Shown here one piece after another: positions 8,980 to 18,033 of a stretch of 64,000 nucleotides of DNA. The DNA is from Haliscomenobacter sp965225875 (GTDB lineage Bacteria > Bacteroidota > Bacteroidia > Chitinophagales > Saprospiraceae). The notes under the pieces are model-generated. The model saw nothing but the letters and a program-made list of their open reading frames with translations. It searched no databases and was not told the DNA's origin. Each line of letters begins with the position of its first letter. Within the stretch, counting starts at the first letter, position 1. Location of the stretch: NCBI RefSeq assembly GCF_965225875.1, contig NZ_CBDDBS010000003.1, positions 682,001 to 746,000 of the forward strand, read 5' to 3'. Made by a program: the position numbers and the translations under genes.

Positions 8980-10014
8980 ATGCAAAACTTCATTCAAAAG
9001 CAGCGGGTCCTTTTGATCCATTTCTGCTTCTGGTGTTTTTATTTTTTTACCTTTTGTTACCAATTAAGGGACCACAAAGGTGTGCATGAGACTTGGTTTG
9101 ACATCATCAGCAATGCTCTTTTACAGGTGACCTATTTGATGTCGGTGGCTTATTCCAATTATTTTCTCTACCTGCCTCGTTTTTTCAAACACAAAAAATG
9201 GTGGAAATTTGCCCTGGAGCTGTTGTTGACTGTGGTGGTTGCTACCTGGATTTTTTTGATCCTTAAACGTTATTTGATAGATGGGTACACCCATCAGGTC
9301 CCTTTCCCATATTCCAATCGTTTTGCTATTACGGTATCCATGTCTGCCGTTTTTATAGCCTCTTTTATTGCTATGCTCAAATTTTTGGAGGATTGGTTTC
9401 AGCTGGAAGCCAGCAAGCGAGAAATGGAGAATGAAAAACTCAGCGCAGAATTACGCTTCCTCAAAGCCCAGATCAACCCACACTTCTTGTTCAATACCCT
9501 CAATAACCTGTATTACCTGGCCTATACCCAATCTCCCAATACCACGGAAGTCATCGCCAAGTTGTCCCAAATGATGCGCTACATGATTTACGATTCCAAT
9601 CACCAGCGGGTGCCCATGAACAAGGAATTGGAATACATGCAGAACTACATCAGTCTGGAGAATTTGCGGCTCAATGACCAAATCCCTATCAAGTTTGACG
9701 TAGAGGGAAATCCTGAGCAAGTATTGATTACGCCACTGATTTTGATTACCTTTCTGGAAAATGCCTTTAAACACGGAGTGGGAAACAACAATCCCAATGC
9801 CTGGGTAAACATCAGTCTTAAAATTGACCAAAATTCTTGTGTTTATATTGTAGAAAACAGCAAATTACCGACCCAAACCATCGGCGAAAAATCGGGCATT
9901 GGCCTACAAAACGTTCGCCGCCGATTGGAATTGAGCTACCCAGCCCAATATGAACTGATCGAGGAAGATCGAAAAGACAGTTATTTTATACAACTTAAAT
10001 TGGATTTGTCATGA
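8980..10014 (+). CDS. LytS-type sensor histidine kinase
   Basis: 344 residues. Four hydrophobic segments (about 9-30, 42-65, 78-98 and 115-137) form a membrane sensor with no recognisable extracellular domain. A short coiled segment leads to the His_kinase domain with phospho-acceptor His168 in LKAQINPHFLFNTLNNL, the N box FLENAFKHG (about 259-266) and a G box SGIGLQNVRRRL (about 305-316). It would autophosphorylate and pass phosphate to the response regulator encoded next, whose ATG overlaps this stop by 4 nt (translational coupling). The signal sensed is unknown; this family is not reliably tied to autolysis outside Firmicutes. Confidence 0.88.
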   Translation: MQNFIQKQRVLLIHFCFWCFYFFTFCYQLRDHKGVHETWFDIISNALLQVTYLMSVAYSNYFLYLPRFFKHKKWWKFALELLLTVVVATWIFLILKRYLIDGYTHQVPFPYSNRFAITVSMSAVFIASFIAMLKFLEDWFQLEASKREMENEKLSAELRFLKAQINPHFLFNTLNNLYYLAYTQSPNTTEVIAKLSQMMRYMIYDSNHQRVPMNKELEYMQNYISLENLRLNDQIPIKFDVEGNPEQVLITPLILITFLENAFKHGVGNNNPNAWVNISLKIDQNSCVYIVENSKLPTQTIGEKSGIGLQNVRRRLELSYPAQYELIEEDRKDSYFIQLKLDLS

Positions 10015-10766
10015 ACAATCTGCTGAATTGCTTGATCGTAGACGATGAACCACTGGCACGGAAACTCCTCAGTGATTATGTTCAAAAAGTACCCTACCTC
10101 AAGCTTTTACGCACTTGTTCAGGTCCGATGGAAGCCCTGGATTTTTTGCGGGACAATCCGGTTGATTTGTTGTTTTTGGATATTCAAATGCCCGAAATTA
10201 CCGGACTCACGCTACTAAAGATTTTGCAAAAAAAGCCTTGGGTAATCCTCACCACAGCTTATTCCGAATACGCACTCGAAAGTTATGACCTTGACGTGGT
10301 GGATTATTTGTTAAAACCCATCACACTGGAGCGCTTTTTGAAGGCGATGGAAAAAATCAATCAGAGGATGCAAGGCATCGCCAATCAACAATTGCCCTCA
10401 GAAGAAGCAGCAGCACCTGTTGCTGTGGTCGAATCAAGCCCTGCTTATATCTTCGTCAAAGACGGCACCAAGTTGGTCAAGGTGAAAATAAGTGAAATCA
10501 TGTACGTGGAAGGGATGAAGGATTACGTGGCCATCCATACCCCCCAGCAACGCATTGTCACCCTGCAAAGGTTGAAAGCTATGGAGGAACAATTGCCGGA
10601 AAACCAGTTTATCCGCATCCACAATTCTTACATTGTAGCCCTGGAGTGGCTGGACTCCATTCATAAGGAAAAAGTCAAAGTTGGCAATGCCCTTTTGCCA
10701 ATCAGTGATTCCTACCGCAAATCGTTCAAGGATTTTATTGAAAAGAACCACATCAAGATGGACTAA
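10011..10766 (+). CDS. LytTR-family response regulator
   Basis: 251 residues. The receiver domain (1-120) has acidic Asp11/Asp12 in IVDDEP, the phospho-acceptor Asp57 in FLDIQMP, Thr81/Thr82 and Lys102 in LLKPI. After a Pro/Ala/Glu linker (125-145) comes a LytTR DNA-binding domain from about 148 to the end (YIFVKDGTKLVKV, IMYVEGMKDYVAI, FIRIHNSYIVAL). It is translationally coupled to the kinase and probably controls a small set of target genes. A short GC hairpin follows its stop. Confidence 0.9.
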   Translation: MNNLLNCLIVDDEPLARKLLSDYVQKVPYLKLLRTCSGPMEALDFLRDNPVDLLFLDIQMPEITGLTLLKILQKKPWVILTTAYSEYALESYDLDVVDYLLKPITLERFLKAMEKINQRMQGIANQQLPSEEAAAPVAVVESSPAYIFVKDGTKLVKVKISEIMYVEGMKDYVAIHTPQQRIVTLQRLKAMEEQLPENQFIRIHNSYIVALEWLDSIHKEKVKVGNALLPISDSYRKSFKDFIEKNHIKMD

Positions 10767-10787
10767 GGGGCGATATAATTTTGCCCC
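10767..10787. terminator. Small GC hairpin between convergent genes
   Basis: GGGGC (10767-10771) pairs with GCCCC (10783-10787) around an AT-rich loop, directly after the response regulator stop and 10 nt before the stop of the convergent permease gene. The stem is short, so termination is only plausible. Confidence 0.4.
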
Positions 10788-10796
10788 ACTACCTAG

Positions 10797-11534
10797 TTAG
10801 TTCAACCAATGTCTTAGCGCGTCCAGCCACATACCCAATGCAATGATGGCCAGTAAGATTCGATTCAATTGATTGAAACGATGTTGAGAGATCTTTTCCA
10901 TCAACCACTTGCCGATAAAGGTGCCCAGGATGGTTGCGACGCACAAGATCAACAACAAGCATTGGTATTGCCCAAAATCAAAACCGACGGAAATCAAAAA
11001 CACTCCGGTTTTGACGATTTGCGTCAAAGCCTGGCATACTGATTTGGTGGCGATCAATTCTTCCTTGGCAATGTTGTTGAGCACAAAAAAAGAAGCAATA
11101 AAGGGCCCGGTAACGGCCACAATCATTCCCAAAAAACTGGATAAAAAACCCAAAACGACGAACATCCAGGGTCGGGTAGGAGGGAGCTTGCCTTCCGGGA
11201 TAAAAATACTGATCAGGATAAAAGCGCCGACCAAAAACTCTAACAAGATTGGGTTAAAATAATTGAACAACAAGCCGCCCAGCCAGGCACCTGGCAATAG
11301 TAAAATGGAAAACAGGCCAACAACCCTCCACTTGATGAATCGCCAAAATGCAGTGAAACGGGCCAGATTGCCCACCACTTGTATGGCACTGTGCAAGGGA
11401 ATGGCTTGTTTGGCATCCAGGCCCCAGCTCAGCATTGCAAAGATCAGGGTGCCACCTGCCAAGCCAAATATGGCAGAGACAATCGACGCCAGAACAACAC
11501 CTAACGCCAATACCATGTAAATTACTGGACTCAA
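10797..11534 (-). CDS. TauE/SafE (TSUP) family membrane permease
   Basis: 245 residues with about seven or eight hydrophobic helices. Conserved features of the TSUP family are visible: a glycine-rich first helix (VSAIFGLAGGTLIFAML) and the duplicated helix set beginning around FVVLGFLSSFLGMIVAVTGPF. The family exports or imports sulfite, sulfonates or organic sulfur anions across the inner membrane; the substrate cannot be read from sequence. It is encoded 16 nt downstream of the DUF2252-like gene on the same strand, so the two may be co-transcribed. Confidence 0.8.
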   Translation of the reverse strand: MSPVIYMVLALGVVLASIVSAIFGLAGGTLIFAMLSWGLDAKQAIPLHSAIQVVGNLARFTAFWRFIKWRVVGLFSILLLPGAWLGGLLFNYFNPILLEFLVGAFILISIFIPEGKLPPTRPWMFVVLGFLSSFLGMIVAVTGPFIASFFVLNNIAKEELIATKSVCQALTQIVKTGVFLISVGFDFGQYQCLLLILCVATILGTFIGKWLMEKISQHRFNQLNRILLAIIALGMWLDALRHWLN

Positions 11535-11550
11535 TTTCTTGGATTATTAC

Positions 11551-12696
11551 TTAAACCAACTCTAACTCCAGACCAGTATCTTCTTCCAATTGGCTGGGGC
11601 TATATTTGTTGTGGTACAGTTCCACGTATTTCTGGTGCCCCTGAATCAGCTCCTGGTTCATTTGCATGCCCAAGGCAACGAATAAATCGTAATGTTGTTG
11701 GAAATGCTTCAACAGGACATCGGGCTTCAGGTCTTTTTGTAGTGATTTGCGGTGAGCCCGACCCAACTGGGTAGCTACAGAATAGGCGATGTCTACCTGC
11801 TCAAATTCATTGAGGGTATCCTTGATTTTGGCACTGCGATGGGGAATCTGGCGGCCCCAGTATTCCTGCCCTTTGTAAGTAGTATAGCCCAAGCCTTGTT
11901 CCACCTGTGGTGCATACAACTCAGAGGCCTTGATCATGCGCAAGCCATGATGCTTAAACGGGTTGTAATAATGCTCGGTATCGGGGTCTTGATAAACGGT
12001 TTTGAGTTCCAGCAGGATTTTATCCTTACTCTGGTTCTTTTTGGGTTGCAAAACCACCAAAATCCGCTTATTGCCAAAGGTGCCCTTAGCCTTACCCGCC
12101 TCTTCTATCTCGTATTCCTTGAGCAAATTTTCCTCTTTGCGGCTTTTGAGGTAGCCTTCCAGGATTTTGAGCAGGACCTTATTGTTGGCGTTTAAGGGAG
12201 TTTTGCGCATTTCTTTGGCCCATTTGACTTCCGCGTTCAGGTACTCACGGGTGGAGTTGTACCAAACATCAAAATTGGCTCTATCGGTGGATTTAGACGC
12301 TTCCTTGTAGGGCGTCTTATGTACCTCAAAACCCCGCATGTAACCCTCTCGAAAATATTCCAGCACTGTAGCGTTTAAAAAGGGCGCACTGGTGTCGGCA
12401 CGTTTGAGCGAAAGGGAGCACAAAAAACGGGTGATATCCCAGGCGTAAGCCCCAATCCTAGAACGGTCGAAATCGGCCATACCTGAACCTTGGTCTGTAA
12501 TCAGGTAGTTTTCGGTATGAGGATTCCCATGGATAAACACTTTGGGAATTTTTTCGTGTGGAATCAGGGTGGTGAAGTGGGCTTGCATGCGCATGCACAT
12601 GTGGCGAAAGTAAAAAAACAAGCCCTTGTCTGGATGCAAATAGCTGCGAATCAATTTTTCCTGATCAAATTCAGGAGTTTTAAGGTATATCTTCAT
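11551..12696 (-). CDS. DUF2252-like protein with kinase-like phosphotransfer motifs
   Basis: 381 residues from MKIYLKTPEF; a longer frame opens at 12717 but the promoter at 12743-12773 fits either start. The N-terminal half has VFIHGNPHTENYLI followed by GMADFDRSRIGAYAWDITRF, the paired GNxHxEN and DFD motifs seen in DUF2252 proteins and resembling the catalytic loop and DFG of aminoglycoside-kinase-like folds. The C-terminal part (about 240-381) has the GxxVxxAQRxxQ-like region in divergent form (GLRMIKASELY, VATQLGRAHRKSL). Phosphotransferase activity is inferred; the substrate is unknown. No signal peptide, so cytosolic. Confidence 0.65.
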   Translation of the reverse strand: MKIYLKTPEFDQEKLIRSYLHPDKGLFFYFRHMCMRMQAHFTTLIPHEKIPKVFIHGNPHTENYLITDQGSGMADFDRSRIGAYAWDITRFLCSLSLKRADTSAPFLNATVLEYFREGYMRGFEVHKTPYKEASKSTDRANFDVWYNSTREYLNAEVKWAKEMRKTPLNANNKVLLKILEGYLKSRKEENLLKEYEIEEAGKAKGTFGNKRILVVLQPKKNQSKDKILLELKTVYQDPDTEHYYNPFKHHGLRMIKASELYAPQVEQGLGYTTYKGQEYWGRQIPHRSAKIKDTLNEFEQVDIAYSVATQLGRAHRKSLQKDLKPDVLLKHFQQHYDLFVALGMQMNQELIQGHQKYVELYHNKYSPSQLEEDTGLELELV

Positions 12697-12742
12697 TGCG
12701 TAAAACCCGGGTGTCAAAAGATGAATACGTTATCCCGAATTA

Positions 12743-12773
12743 CAAAGGTATCACTTTACGTTCACTTTACAAA
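12743..12773 (-). promoter_or_regulatory. Promoter for the DUF2252-like gene
   Basis: On the minus strand, TTTG (12773-12770), a 19-nt spacer, then TACCTTTG (12750-12743): an exact match to the Bacteroidota housekeeping consensus. The predicted transcript would start near 12736, giving a leader of about 40 nt before the ATG at 12696. Confidence 0.6.
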
Positions 12774-12823
12774 TAATTAACCTTGAATTAACATTAAGTT
12801 AGCTTAACTGACAACTTAACATT

Positions 12824-13564
12824 TCAGCCTTGCAAAAAGATTTTGGCCTTCTCCAAATCTTCAGGGGTATCCACGCCTACAATGGCCTGGTTGGTCAGCT
12901 CCACATAAATGGACTTGCCATGGTACAACCAACGCAACTGCTCTAGTGCTTCCAATTTTTCCAATTCTGCTAAGGGCAGTGGCGCAATTTCCAACAAGGT
13001 TGACCGCAAATACCCATACAAGCCAATGTGCCGATAATGAACGCCTTGGGCCAGCCATTCCTCCTGGGGTAAATTGCGCAAGTAGGGAATGGTGCTGCGA
13101 CTAAAATAAAGCGCCAGCTTTTGAGCATTAAAAACTACTTTGACTACATTGGGATTGGACAATTCCATTTCATCCTGAATAGGCATTGCCAGAGTTGCAA
13201 TTTGGGCCAGGCCCCGCCGCAAGGGATTGGCTACTTTTTCAATTTGTTCATAATCTAAAAAGGGTTCATCGCCCTGAACGTTGAGCACTACTTCATAATC
13301 GGGGAAAGATTGGGCTACTTCAGCACAACGATCGGTACCACTTTGGTGGGCTTCGCTGGTCATAATTACTTTTCCTCCAAAGGCCAACACATGATCAAAA
13401 ATCCGTTGGTCATCGGTCGCCACCACTACTTCATCCAGAGCGGGCGCAGCCATTACCCTTTCGTACACGCGCTGGATGAGCGACTTGCCGTTGAGATCCG
13501 CCAGGGGTTTTCCTGGAAAGCGGGTTGACGCATATCGAGCGGGGATAATACCAAGAGTTTTCAT
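12824..13564 (-). CDS. kdsB: 3-deoxy-manno-octulosonate cytidylyltransferase
   Basis: 246 residues, the usual KdsB length. The nucleotide-binding start MKTLGIIPARYASTRFPGKPL and the metal/CTP motif LNVQGDEPFLD are diagnostic. The enzyme activates Kdo with CTP in the cytosol, giving CMP-Kdo for the inner core of lipopolysaccharide. A sugar nucleotidyltransferase of another type is unlikely given the IPARxxSxRxPGK start and length. It is divergent from the LysM gene with 66 bp between the starts; a minus-strand TATGTTTG at 13614-13621 is a candidate -7 element about 50 nt upstream. Confidence 0.93.
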   Translation of the reverse strand: MKTLGIIPARYASTRFPGKPLADLNGKSLIQRVYERVMAAPALDEVVVATDDQRIFDHVLAFGGKVIMTSEAHQSGTDRCAEVAQSFPDYEVVLNVQGDEPFLDYEQIEKVANPLRRGLAQIATLAMPIQDEMELSNPNVVKVVFNAQKLALYFSRSTIPYLRNLPQEEWLAQGVHYRHIGLYGYLRSTLLEIAPLPLAELEKLEALEQLRWLYHGKSIYVELTNQAIVGVDTPEDLEKAKIFLQG

Positions 13565-13630
13565 ACCTTTGCAAGGGTTTAAAAGCCTGTAAAAATGGTA
13601 AATTATTAAACTCCAAACATACTGAAAACT

Positions 13631-14479
13631 ATGTGGAAAATCTTATTGCTCTTGTTGCCTGGTCACCTTTTTGCAACCGGGGACAGCCTGCATTATTTGA
13701 CCCCGAGAGATACCATTATTCTGAGTGTCAGTGCCAACGAAGAAAAAATATTTGAACACAAGATTGTAAAAGGGCAAACAATCTTTTCGCTGGCAAAGTT
13801 TTATGGTTTAAAGATGGATGATCTGCGTCACCTCAACCCAAGTTTAAATTTTGACGTCGTAAGTCCTAATCAAAGCATCAAAGTGGTGATTCCCAATCGG
13901 GCAATTATCCGATATCGGGAACCAAAATTTAATCCCCGGATTTATACCCCGGTGTATTATCGGGTAAAAAAGGGGGACAACCTCTTTCGGCTCAGCAAGG
14001 TTTATTTTCGCATGCCTGAAGACACCATCAAAGCCCGGGCAAAGCTAAAACAGGGCAGCTTGCAACCCGGACAGTTGATTCATATCGGTTGGATGAGCCC
14101 TCAGGCAATTCCAGCGGAATGGCATACCCGGCCAACTTTACCCCCTTCCTTGAAAAAAGTGGCCGACCTCAAAAAAACATTTGAGGCCTACGCCGAGAAT
14201 AAAAAGAAAAAGGTTAACGCTCAGCAGGGAATTGCTGTGTGGCAAAAAGAAGCACCAGCGGCACGGAACTATTATGCCCTACACGACAAAGCTGCCAAAG
14301 GTTCTATCATTGAACTATACAACCCGGTTACGAAAAGAACCGTTTATGCCGAAGTGTTGGGTAAAATTCCCGCCACTTCCTATTCTACCAACTTGGTGGT
14401 AATCCTTTCCCCCAACACTGCGAAGTTACTGGGAGCGAAGGATGCCAACTTTTTTGTAAAAATTAAATATTACCAATAA
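13631..14479 (+). CDS. Exported protein with two LysM domains and a septal-ring-like C-terminal domain
   Basis: 282 residues. A short signal peptide (MWKILLLLLPGHLFATG) is followed by LysM 1 (about 43-92, HKIVKGQTIFSLAKFYGL) and LysM 2 (about 110-157, YRVKKGDNLFRLSKVYF), then a basic linker. The C-terminal domain from about 205 to 280 (YYALHDKAAKGSIIELYN, YAEVLGKIPATSY) resembles the double-psi beta-barrel of RlpA-like proteins. LysM modules bind peptidoglycan or chitin-like glycans, so a periplasmic, wall-associated role is likely; enzymatic activity is not evident. The stop is 3 nt before the cystathionine beta-synthase ATG, so the genes are co-transcribed, although their functions look unrelated. 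Confidence 0.75.
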   Translation: MWKILLLLLPGHLFATGDSLHYLTPRDTIILSVSANEEKIFEHKIVKGQTIFSLAKFYGLKMDDLRHLNPSLNFDVVSPNQSIKVVIPNRAIIRYREPKFNPRIYTPVYYRVKKGDNLFRLSKVYFRMPEDTIKARAKLKQGSLQPGQLIHIGWMSPQAIPAEWHTRPTLPPSLKKVADLKKTFEAYAENKKKKVNAQQGIAVWQKEAPAARNYYALHDKAAKGSIIELYNPVTKRTVYAEVLGKIPATSYSTNLVVILSPNTAKLLGAKDANFFVKIKYYQ

Positions 14480-14482
14480 GGC

Positions 14483-15841
14483 ATGGATTTCCATAAAAAC
14501 ATCCTTTCCACCATCGGCAACACCCCAATGGTTCAATTGCACAAAGTTGTAGCGGAAATTCCCGCCACGGTGTTGATGAAAGTAGAAACCTTTAACCCTG
14601 GGCATTCCATTAAAGACCGCATGGCGCTGAAAATGGTACTCGACGCCGAAGGGCGTGGGGATTTGAAGCCAGGTGGTACCATCATCGAATGTACCTCGGG
14701 TAACACCGGGATGGGGCTGGCAATTGCCGCTGCGGTCAAGGGCTACAAGTGTATTTTTACCACCACGGATAAACAATCCAAGGAAAAAATGGATTTGCTG
14801 CGTGCCCTCGGTGCCGAGGTCATTGTCTGTCCAACCAACGTAGAATCAGATGATCCCAGGTCTTATTACTCAGTTGCTTCCCGATTAAGTAAGGAAATTC
14901 CCAATAGTTACTGGTGCAATCAGTATGACAATCTTTCCAACCGCCAGGCGCACTACGAAAGTACCGGCCCCGAAATCTGGAAACAAACCGATGGCCGGAT
15001 CACCCACATGATTACTGGCGTGGGCACCGGTGGAACCATTTCAGGTACAGGCCGCTATTTGAAGGAGCAAAACCCTAATGTGAAAATTTGGGGCATCGAT
15101 ACTTACGGGTCAGTCTTGAAAAAATACCACGAAACCCGAGAGTTTGATGAAAAAGAAATTTATCCCTACATCACCGAAGGCATAGGGGAGGACATCATCC
15201 CCAAAAACATCGATTTTGACATCATCGACCACCTGGAAAAGGTGACGGATAAAGACGGCGCACTGATGGCCCGCCGCCTTGCTCGGGAAGAAGGTATCAT
15301 GTTGGGGTATTCTGCAGGCTCAGCCCTGGCTGGATTGTTGCAACTCAAAGATCAACTTACCCCTGAGGACATTGTGGTAGTAGTCATCCACGACCATGGC
15401 AGTCGGTATGTGGGTAAAATTTACAACGATGACTGGATGCGCGAACGAGGCTTTTTGGACACCGAACTTCGGGTGAAAGACATCATTACCCGCAAACAGG
15501 AAAAGTCATTTTATACAGTCCGTCAAAACGATACAGTGCGTTTTGCTTTTGATTTGATGAAAAGCCACGACATCTCACAATTGCCGGTGGTGGATCAGGA
15601 ATCTATTGTTGGCTCTTTATCAGAAAGTGCAGTGCTCAACTTTTTGCTGGAGAACCCCTTGCGCAATGGCGACCGCCCGGTAGGAGATATCATGGCTGAG
15701 CCTCTGCCAGTTGTAGATGAATACTTGCCATTTAGCCAATTGCGGAATTACATCAGCAAACAGATTCCAGCAGTTTTGGCGCGGGATAAGGCGGGCATAT
15801 ACCACATCATCACGCAGTACGATATGATTCAGACGGTCTAA
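14483..15841 (+). CDS. Cystathionine beta-synthase with C-terminal CBS-domain pair
   Basis: 452 residues. The PLP fold-type II catalytic domain (1-325) shows the Schiff-base lysine in NPGHSIKDRMA, the substrate loop TSGNTGMGLA, the phosphate-binding loop GVGTGGTISGTG and the serine of YSAGSALAG. Residues 335-452 hold two CBS motifs (VKDIITRKQEK..., VGDIMAEPLPV...), a Bateman module that binds adenosyl ligands. There is no N-terminal heme domain, as in other bacterial forms. The enzyme joins serine and homocysteine to cystathionine for cysteine synthesis; a cysteine synthase activity cannot be excluded. Its stop overlaps the convergent P-ATPase stop by 4 nt. Confidence 0.88.
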   Translation: MDFHKNILSTIGNTPMVQLHKVVAEIPATVLMKVETFNPGHSIKDRMALKMVLDAEGRGDLKPGGTIIECTSGNTGMGLAIAAAVKGYKCIFTTTDKQSKEKMDLLRALGAEVIVCPTNVESDDPRSYYSVASRLSKEIPNSYWCNQYDNLSNRQAHYESTGPEIWKQTDGRITHMITGVGTGGTISGTGRYLKEQNPNVKIWGIDTYGSVLKKYHETREFDEKEIYPYITEGIGEDIIPKNIDFDIIDHLEKVTDKDGALMARRLAREEGIMLGYSAGSALAGLLQLKDQLTPEDIVVVVIHDHGSRYVGKIYNDDWMRERGFLDTELRVKDIITRKQEKSFYTVRQNDTVRFAFDLMKSHDISQLPVVDQESIVGSLSESAVLNFLLENPLRNGDRPVGDIMAEPLPVVDEYLPFSQLRNYISKQIPAVLARDKAGIYHIITQYDMIQTV

Positions 15842-17943
15842 TCGATCTTTTTATACTTCAATCTTATCGCATTGCCGATTACCACCACATCCGAAAAAGC
15901 CATAAACAATGCGCCCCACATCGGATTGAGGTAGCCCATTGCGGCCATGGGAATAGCAACAATGTTGTAAGCAAAAGCCCAATACAAACTTTGTTTGATG
16001 GTCAATACGGTATGTGCGCTGATGGCGAGGGCCTGGGGCAAACGTTCCAAACTGCCGTTGAGCAATACAATCTGCGCCGATTGAATGGCAGCCTGAGAGC
16101 CATTGCTTAAGGAGACGCCGATGGTGGCCTTGGCCAGTGCTGGTGCATCATTGATGCCATCGCCTACCATTGCAGTAGGCGCTTCTTGGCTCAATTGGGC
16201 AATTCGTTCCAGTTTTTGACTGGGTATTTGTTCCGCAAAAAAGTGCTCAATGCCCAGGGCTTGAGCTACCATTTCGGTTTTATGGGCTTTGTCACCACTC
16301 AAAATGTAGGGACGAATGTTGTTGGCTTTGAGGTAGTCGATGCAAGCTTTGGCCTCGGGTTTGATCTGGTCACTGAGGCTGAGCGCTGCCAATTGTTCTC
16401 CGTTTTTGCGCAGCACCAAATGCCCCTGTCCATTCTCAGATGCCCCTAAGCTGTAAGTATTGCCTGCATCATCATAGCCCAGCATTCCTTTGCCTTTTTC
16501 TTCCTCTACCCGGTTCAAGGAAATTGGACCAAATCGTTGTCCATTAAAGATGATTTTGCGCTCCAGCTCAGTCACCAGGGATTTGGCAATGGGGTGGGAG
16601 GAGTGGGATTCCAGGTCATAAATCAGGTTTTGCACTTCCGCAGGCTCTACACCTGGAGCATAGTCGATGGTTTCGATGGCAAACTGTCCGGTAGTCAAGG
16701 TTCCGGTTTTGTCAAAAACGATGTTTCGAATCTTGGCAAAAATCTCCAGGGTTTTGCCCCCTTTAACCAGAATGCCATTGCGAGCCAAACGGCCTACACC
16801 AACCATCACAGCAGTAGGTGTAGCCAAACCCATGGCACAAGGACAGGAAATAACCAGCACTGCGATGGCATTCATCAGTGCGTTTTTGAAGGCGATGTCG
16901 AAAAAAAAATAACTGAGCACAAAAGTCAGGGCTGAAATAGCCAGTACTGTGGGCACAAAAATAGCGCTGATTTTATCGGCCAGGCGTTGGATGTCAGGTT
17001 TGTCCTGTTGGGCGGTTTTGACCAGTTCGATCATTTGCCCCAGTACTGATTTTTTGCCCACTGCGCCCACGGTCAATTGGAAATTGCCACTCAATACCAA
17101 AGAACCTCCAATGACCAGATCACCCAGTCGTTTGTTGATGGGCAAACTTTCACCAGTCAACATGGATTCGTCAATACTGGCCTGGCCCATAAAAATCTCG
17201 CCGTCCGCAGGGACCTTGTCGCCTTCATTGACCTGTAAGATGTAACCAGGTTGGATTTCTGGATAATGGATGCTAATGATGGTGCCAGAAGGCATGATTC
17301 GGCGCGCGTGCTCCACCTGCAATTTACTCAGCTCAGAAATGGCAGTAGTAGTTTGGGCTACCGCCCGTTTTTCGATCCAATTGCCCAATAAAACCAGGGT
17401 GAAAATGGTGGCACAAGTTTCATAAAAAATGTATTGTTCTTCGCCACTAATGGTTCCAATAAGGCTATAAACAAAGGCAGCCGTACCACCAATAAAGATG
17501 AGTACATCCATGTTTGGCATGCCATTACGCACGGAACTCCATGCGCTTTTACCAAAATGCCAGGCCCCTAAAATGAACACGGGTAAACAAATGAAAAACT
17601 GCAACCAGGCATTGTGCATCAAAGACCAATGGATACCTGCCGACATGAGCAGATGCCCGCTGAGGAGTGGTGTGGTAAAAATTGCGCCAATGAGCAGTTT
17701 CCGTTCGAGGGTCCAAAATTCAGGCTTTTGTTCGGGCTCTACTACGGTATAACCGAGTTTACGGATTCCCCCTTTGGCTTCCTCTATGCTGAAATCTTCG
17801 TCGACCAAGCGAAACCGTACTTCTTTGGTTTGGAAATTGACGTAGACGTCTTCCAATCCCTTGCGCTCCAGGTAGCGGGTGATGCCCGCTGCACAGTTGG
17901 CGCAGTCCATTCCATCTACGGTTAGTTCGACCAGTTTTTTCAT
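15838..17943 (-). CDS. Copper-type heavy-metal P1B ATPase
   Basis: 701 residues from MKKLVELTVDGMDCANCAAG; the frame opens at 17970 but the metal-binding domain begins right after this ATG. In order: an HMA domain with Cys14/Cys17, TM segments, the TGES actuator motif, CPC in SCPCAMGLATPTA, the phosphorylation site DKTGTLT, and MVGDGINDAPAL. It would export or load Cu(I) across the inner membrane using ATP. The TM7 motif YN is present. In TM8 the usual copper-pump MxxSS reads MAFSD, so the second metal-site Ser is replaced by Asp. The downstream gene on this strand is cbs, but convergent; upstream lies SOD. Name copA is possible but the pump subtype is not certain. Confidence 0.88.
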   Translation of the reverse strand: MKKLVELTVDGMDCANCAAGITRYLERKGLEDVYVNFQTKEVRFRLVDEDFSIEEAKGGIRKLGYTVVEPEQKPEFWTLERKLLIGAIFTTPLLSGHLLMSAGIHWSLMHNAWLQFFICLPVFILGAWHFGKSAWSSVRNGMPNMDVLIFIGGTAAFVYSLIGTISGEEQYIFYETCATIFTLVLLGNWIEKRAVAQTTTAISELSKLQVEHARRIMPSGTIISIHYPEIQPGYILQVNEGDKVPADGEIFMGQASIDESMLTGESLPINKRLGDLVIGGSLVLSGNFQLTVGAVGKKSVLGQMIELVKTAQQDKPDIQRLADKISAIFVPTVLAISALTFVLSYFFFDIAFKNALMNAIAVLVISCPCAMGLATPTAVMVGVGRLARNGILVKGGKTLEIFAKIRNIVFDKTGTLTTGQFAIETIDYAPGVEPAEVQNLIYDLESHSSHPIAKSLVTELERKIIFNGQRFGPISLNRVEEEKGKGMLGYDDAGNTYSLGASENGQGHLVLRKNGEQLAALSLSDQIKPEAKACIDYLKANNIRPYILSGDKAHKTEMVAQALGIEHFFAEQIPSQKLERIAQLSQEAPTAMVGDGINDAPALAKATIGVSLSNGSQAAIQSAQIVLLNGSLERLPQALAISAHTVLTIKQSLYWAFAYNIVAIPMAAMGYLNPMWGALFMAFSDVVVIGNAIRLKYKKID

Positions 17944-17960
17944 ATTTAGATTTATTGTGT

Positions 17961-18027
17961 AGAGATGCACGGCTGTGCGTCTCTGTTTTATTTAGGCATC
18001 AGAATAGATGCACAGCCATGCGTTTCT
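17961..18027. repeat. Pair of related palindromes between SOD and the copper ATPase
   Basis: A hairpin at 17961-17984 (AGAGATGCAC-GGCT-GTGCGTCTCT, one G-T pair) is followed by a related copy at 18006-18027 in the opposite orientation (AGATGCACAGCCATGCGTTTCT). The two copies can also pair with each other. They lie in the space between the SOD stop and the ATPase start; both genes are on the minus strand, so the hairpin may terminate the ATPase's upstream neighbour or insulate the two. Confidence 0.6.
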
Positions 18028-18033
18028 AAGAAA

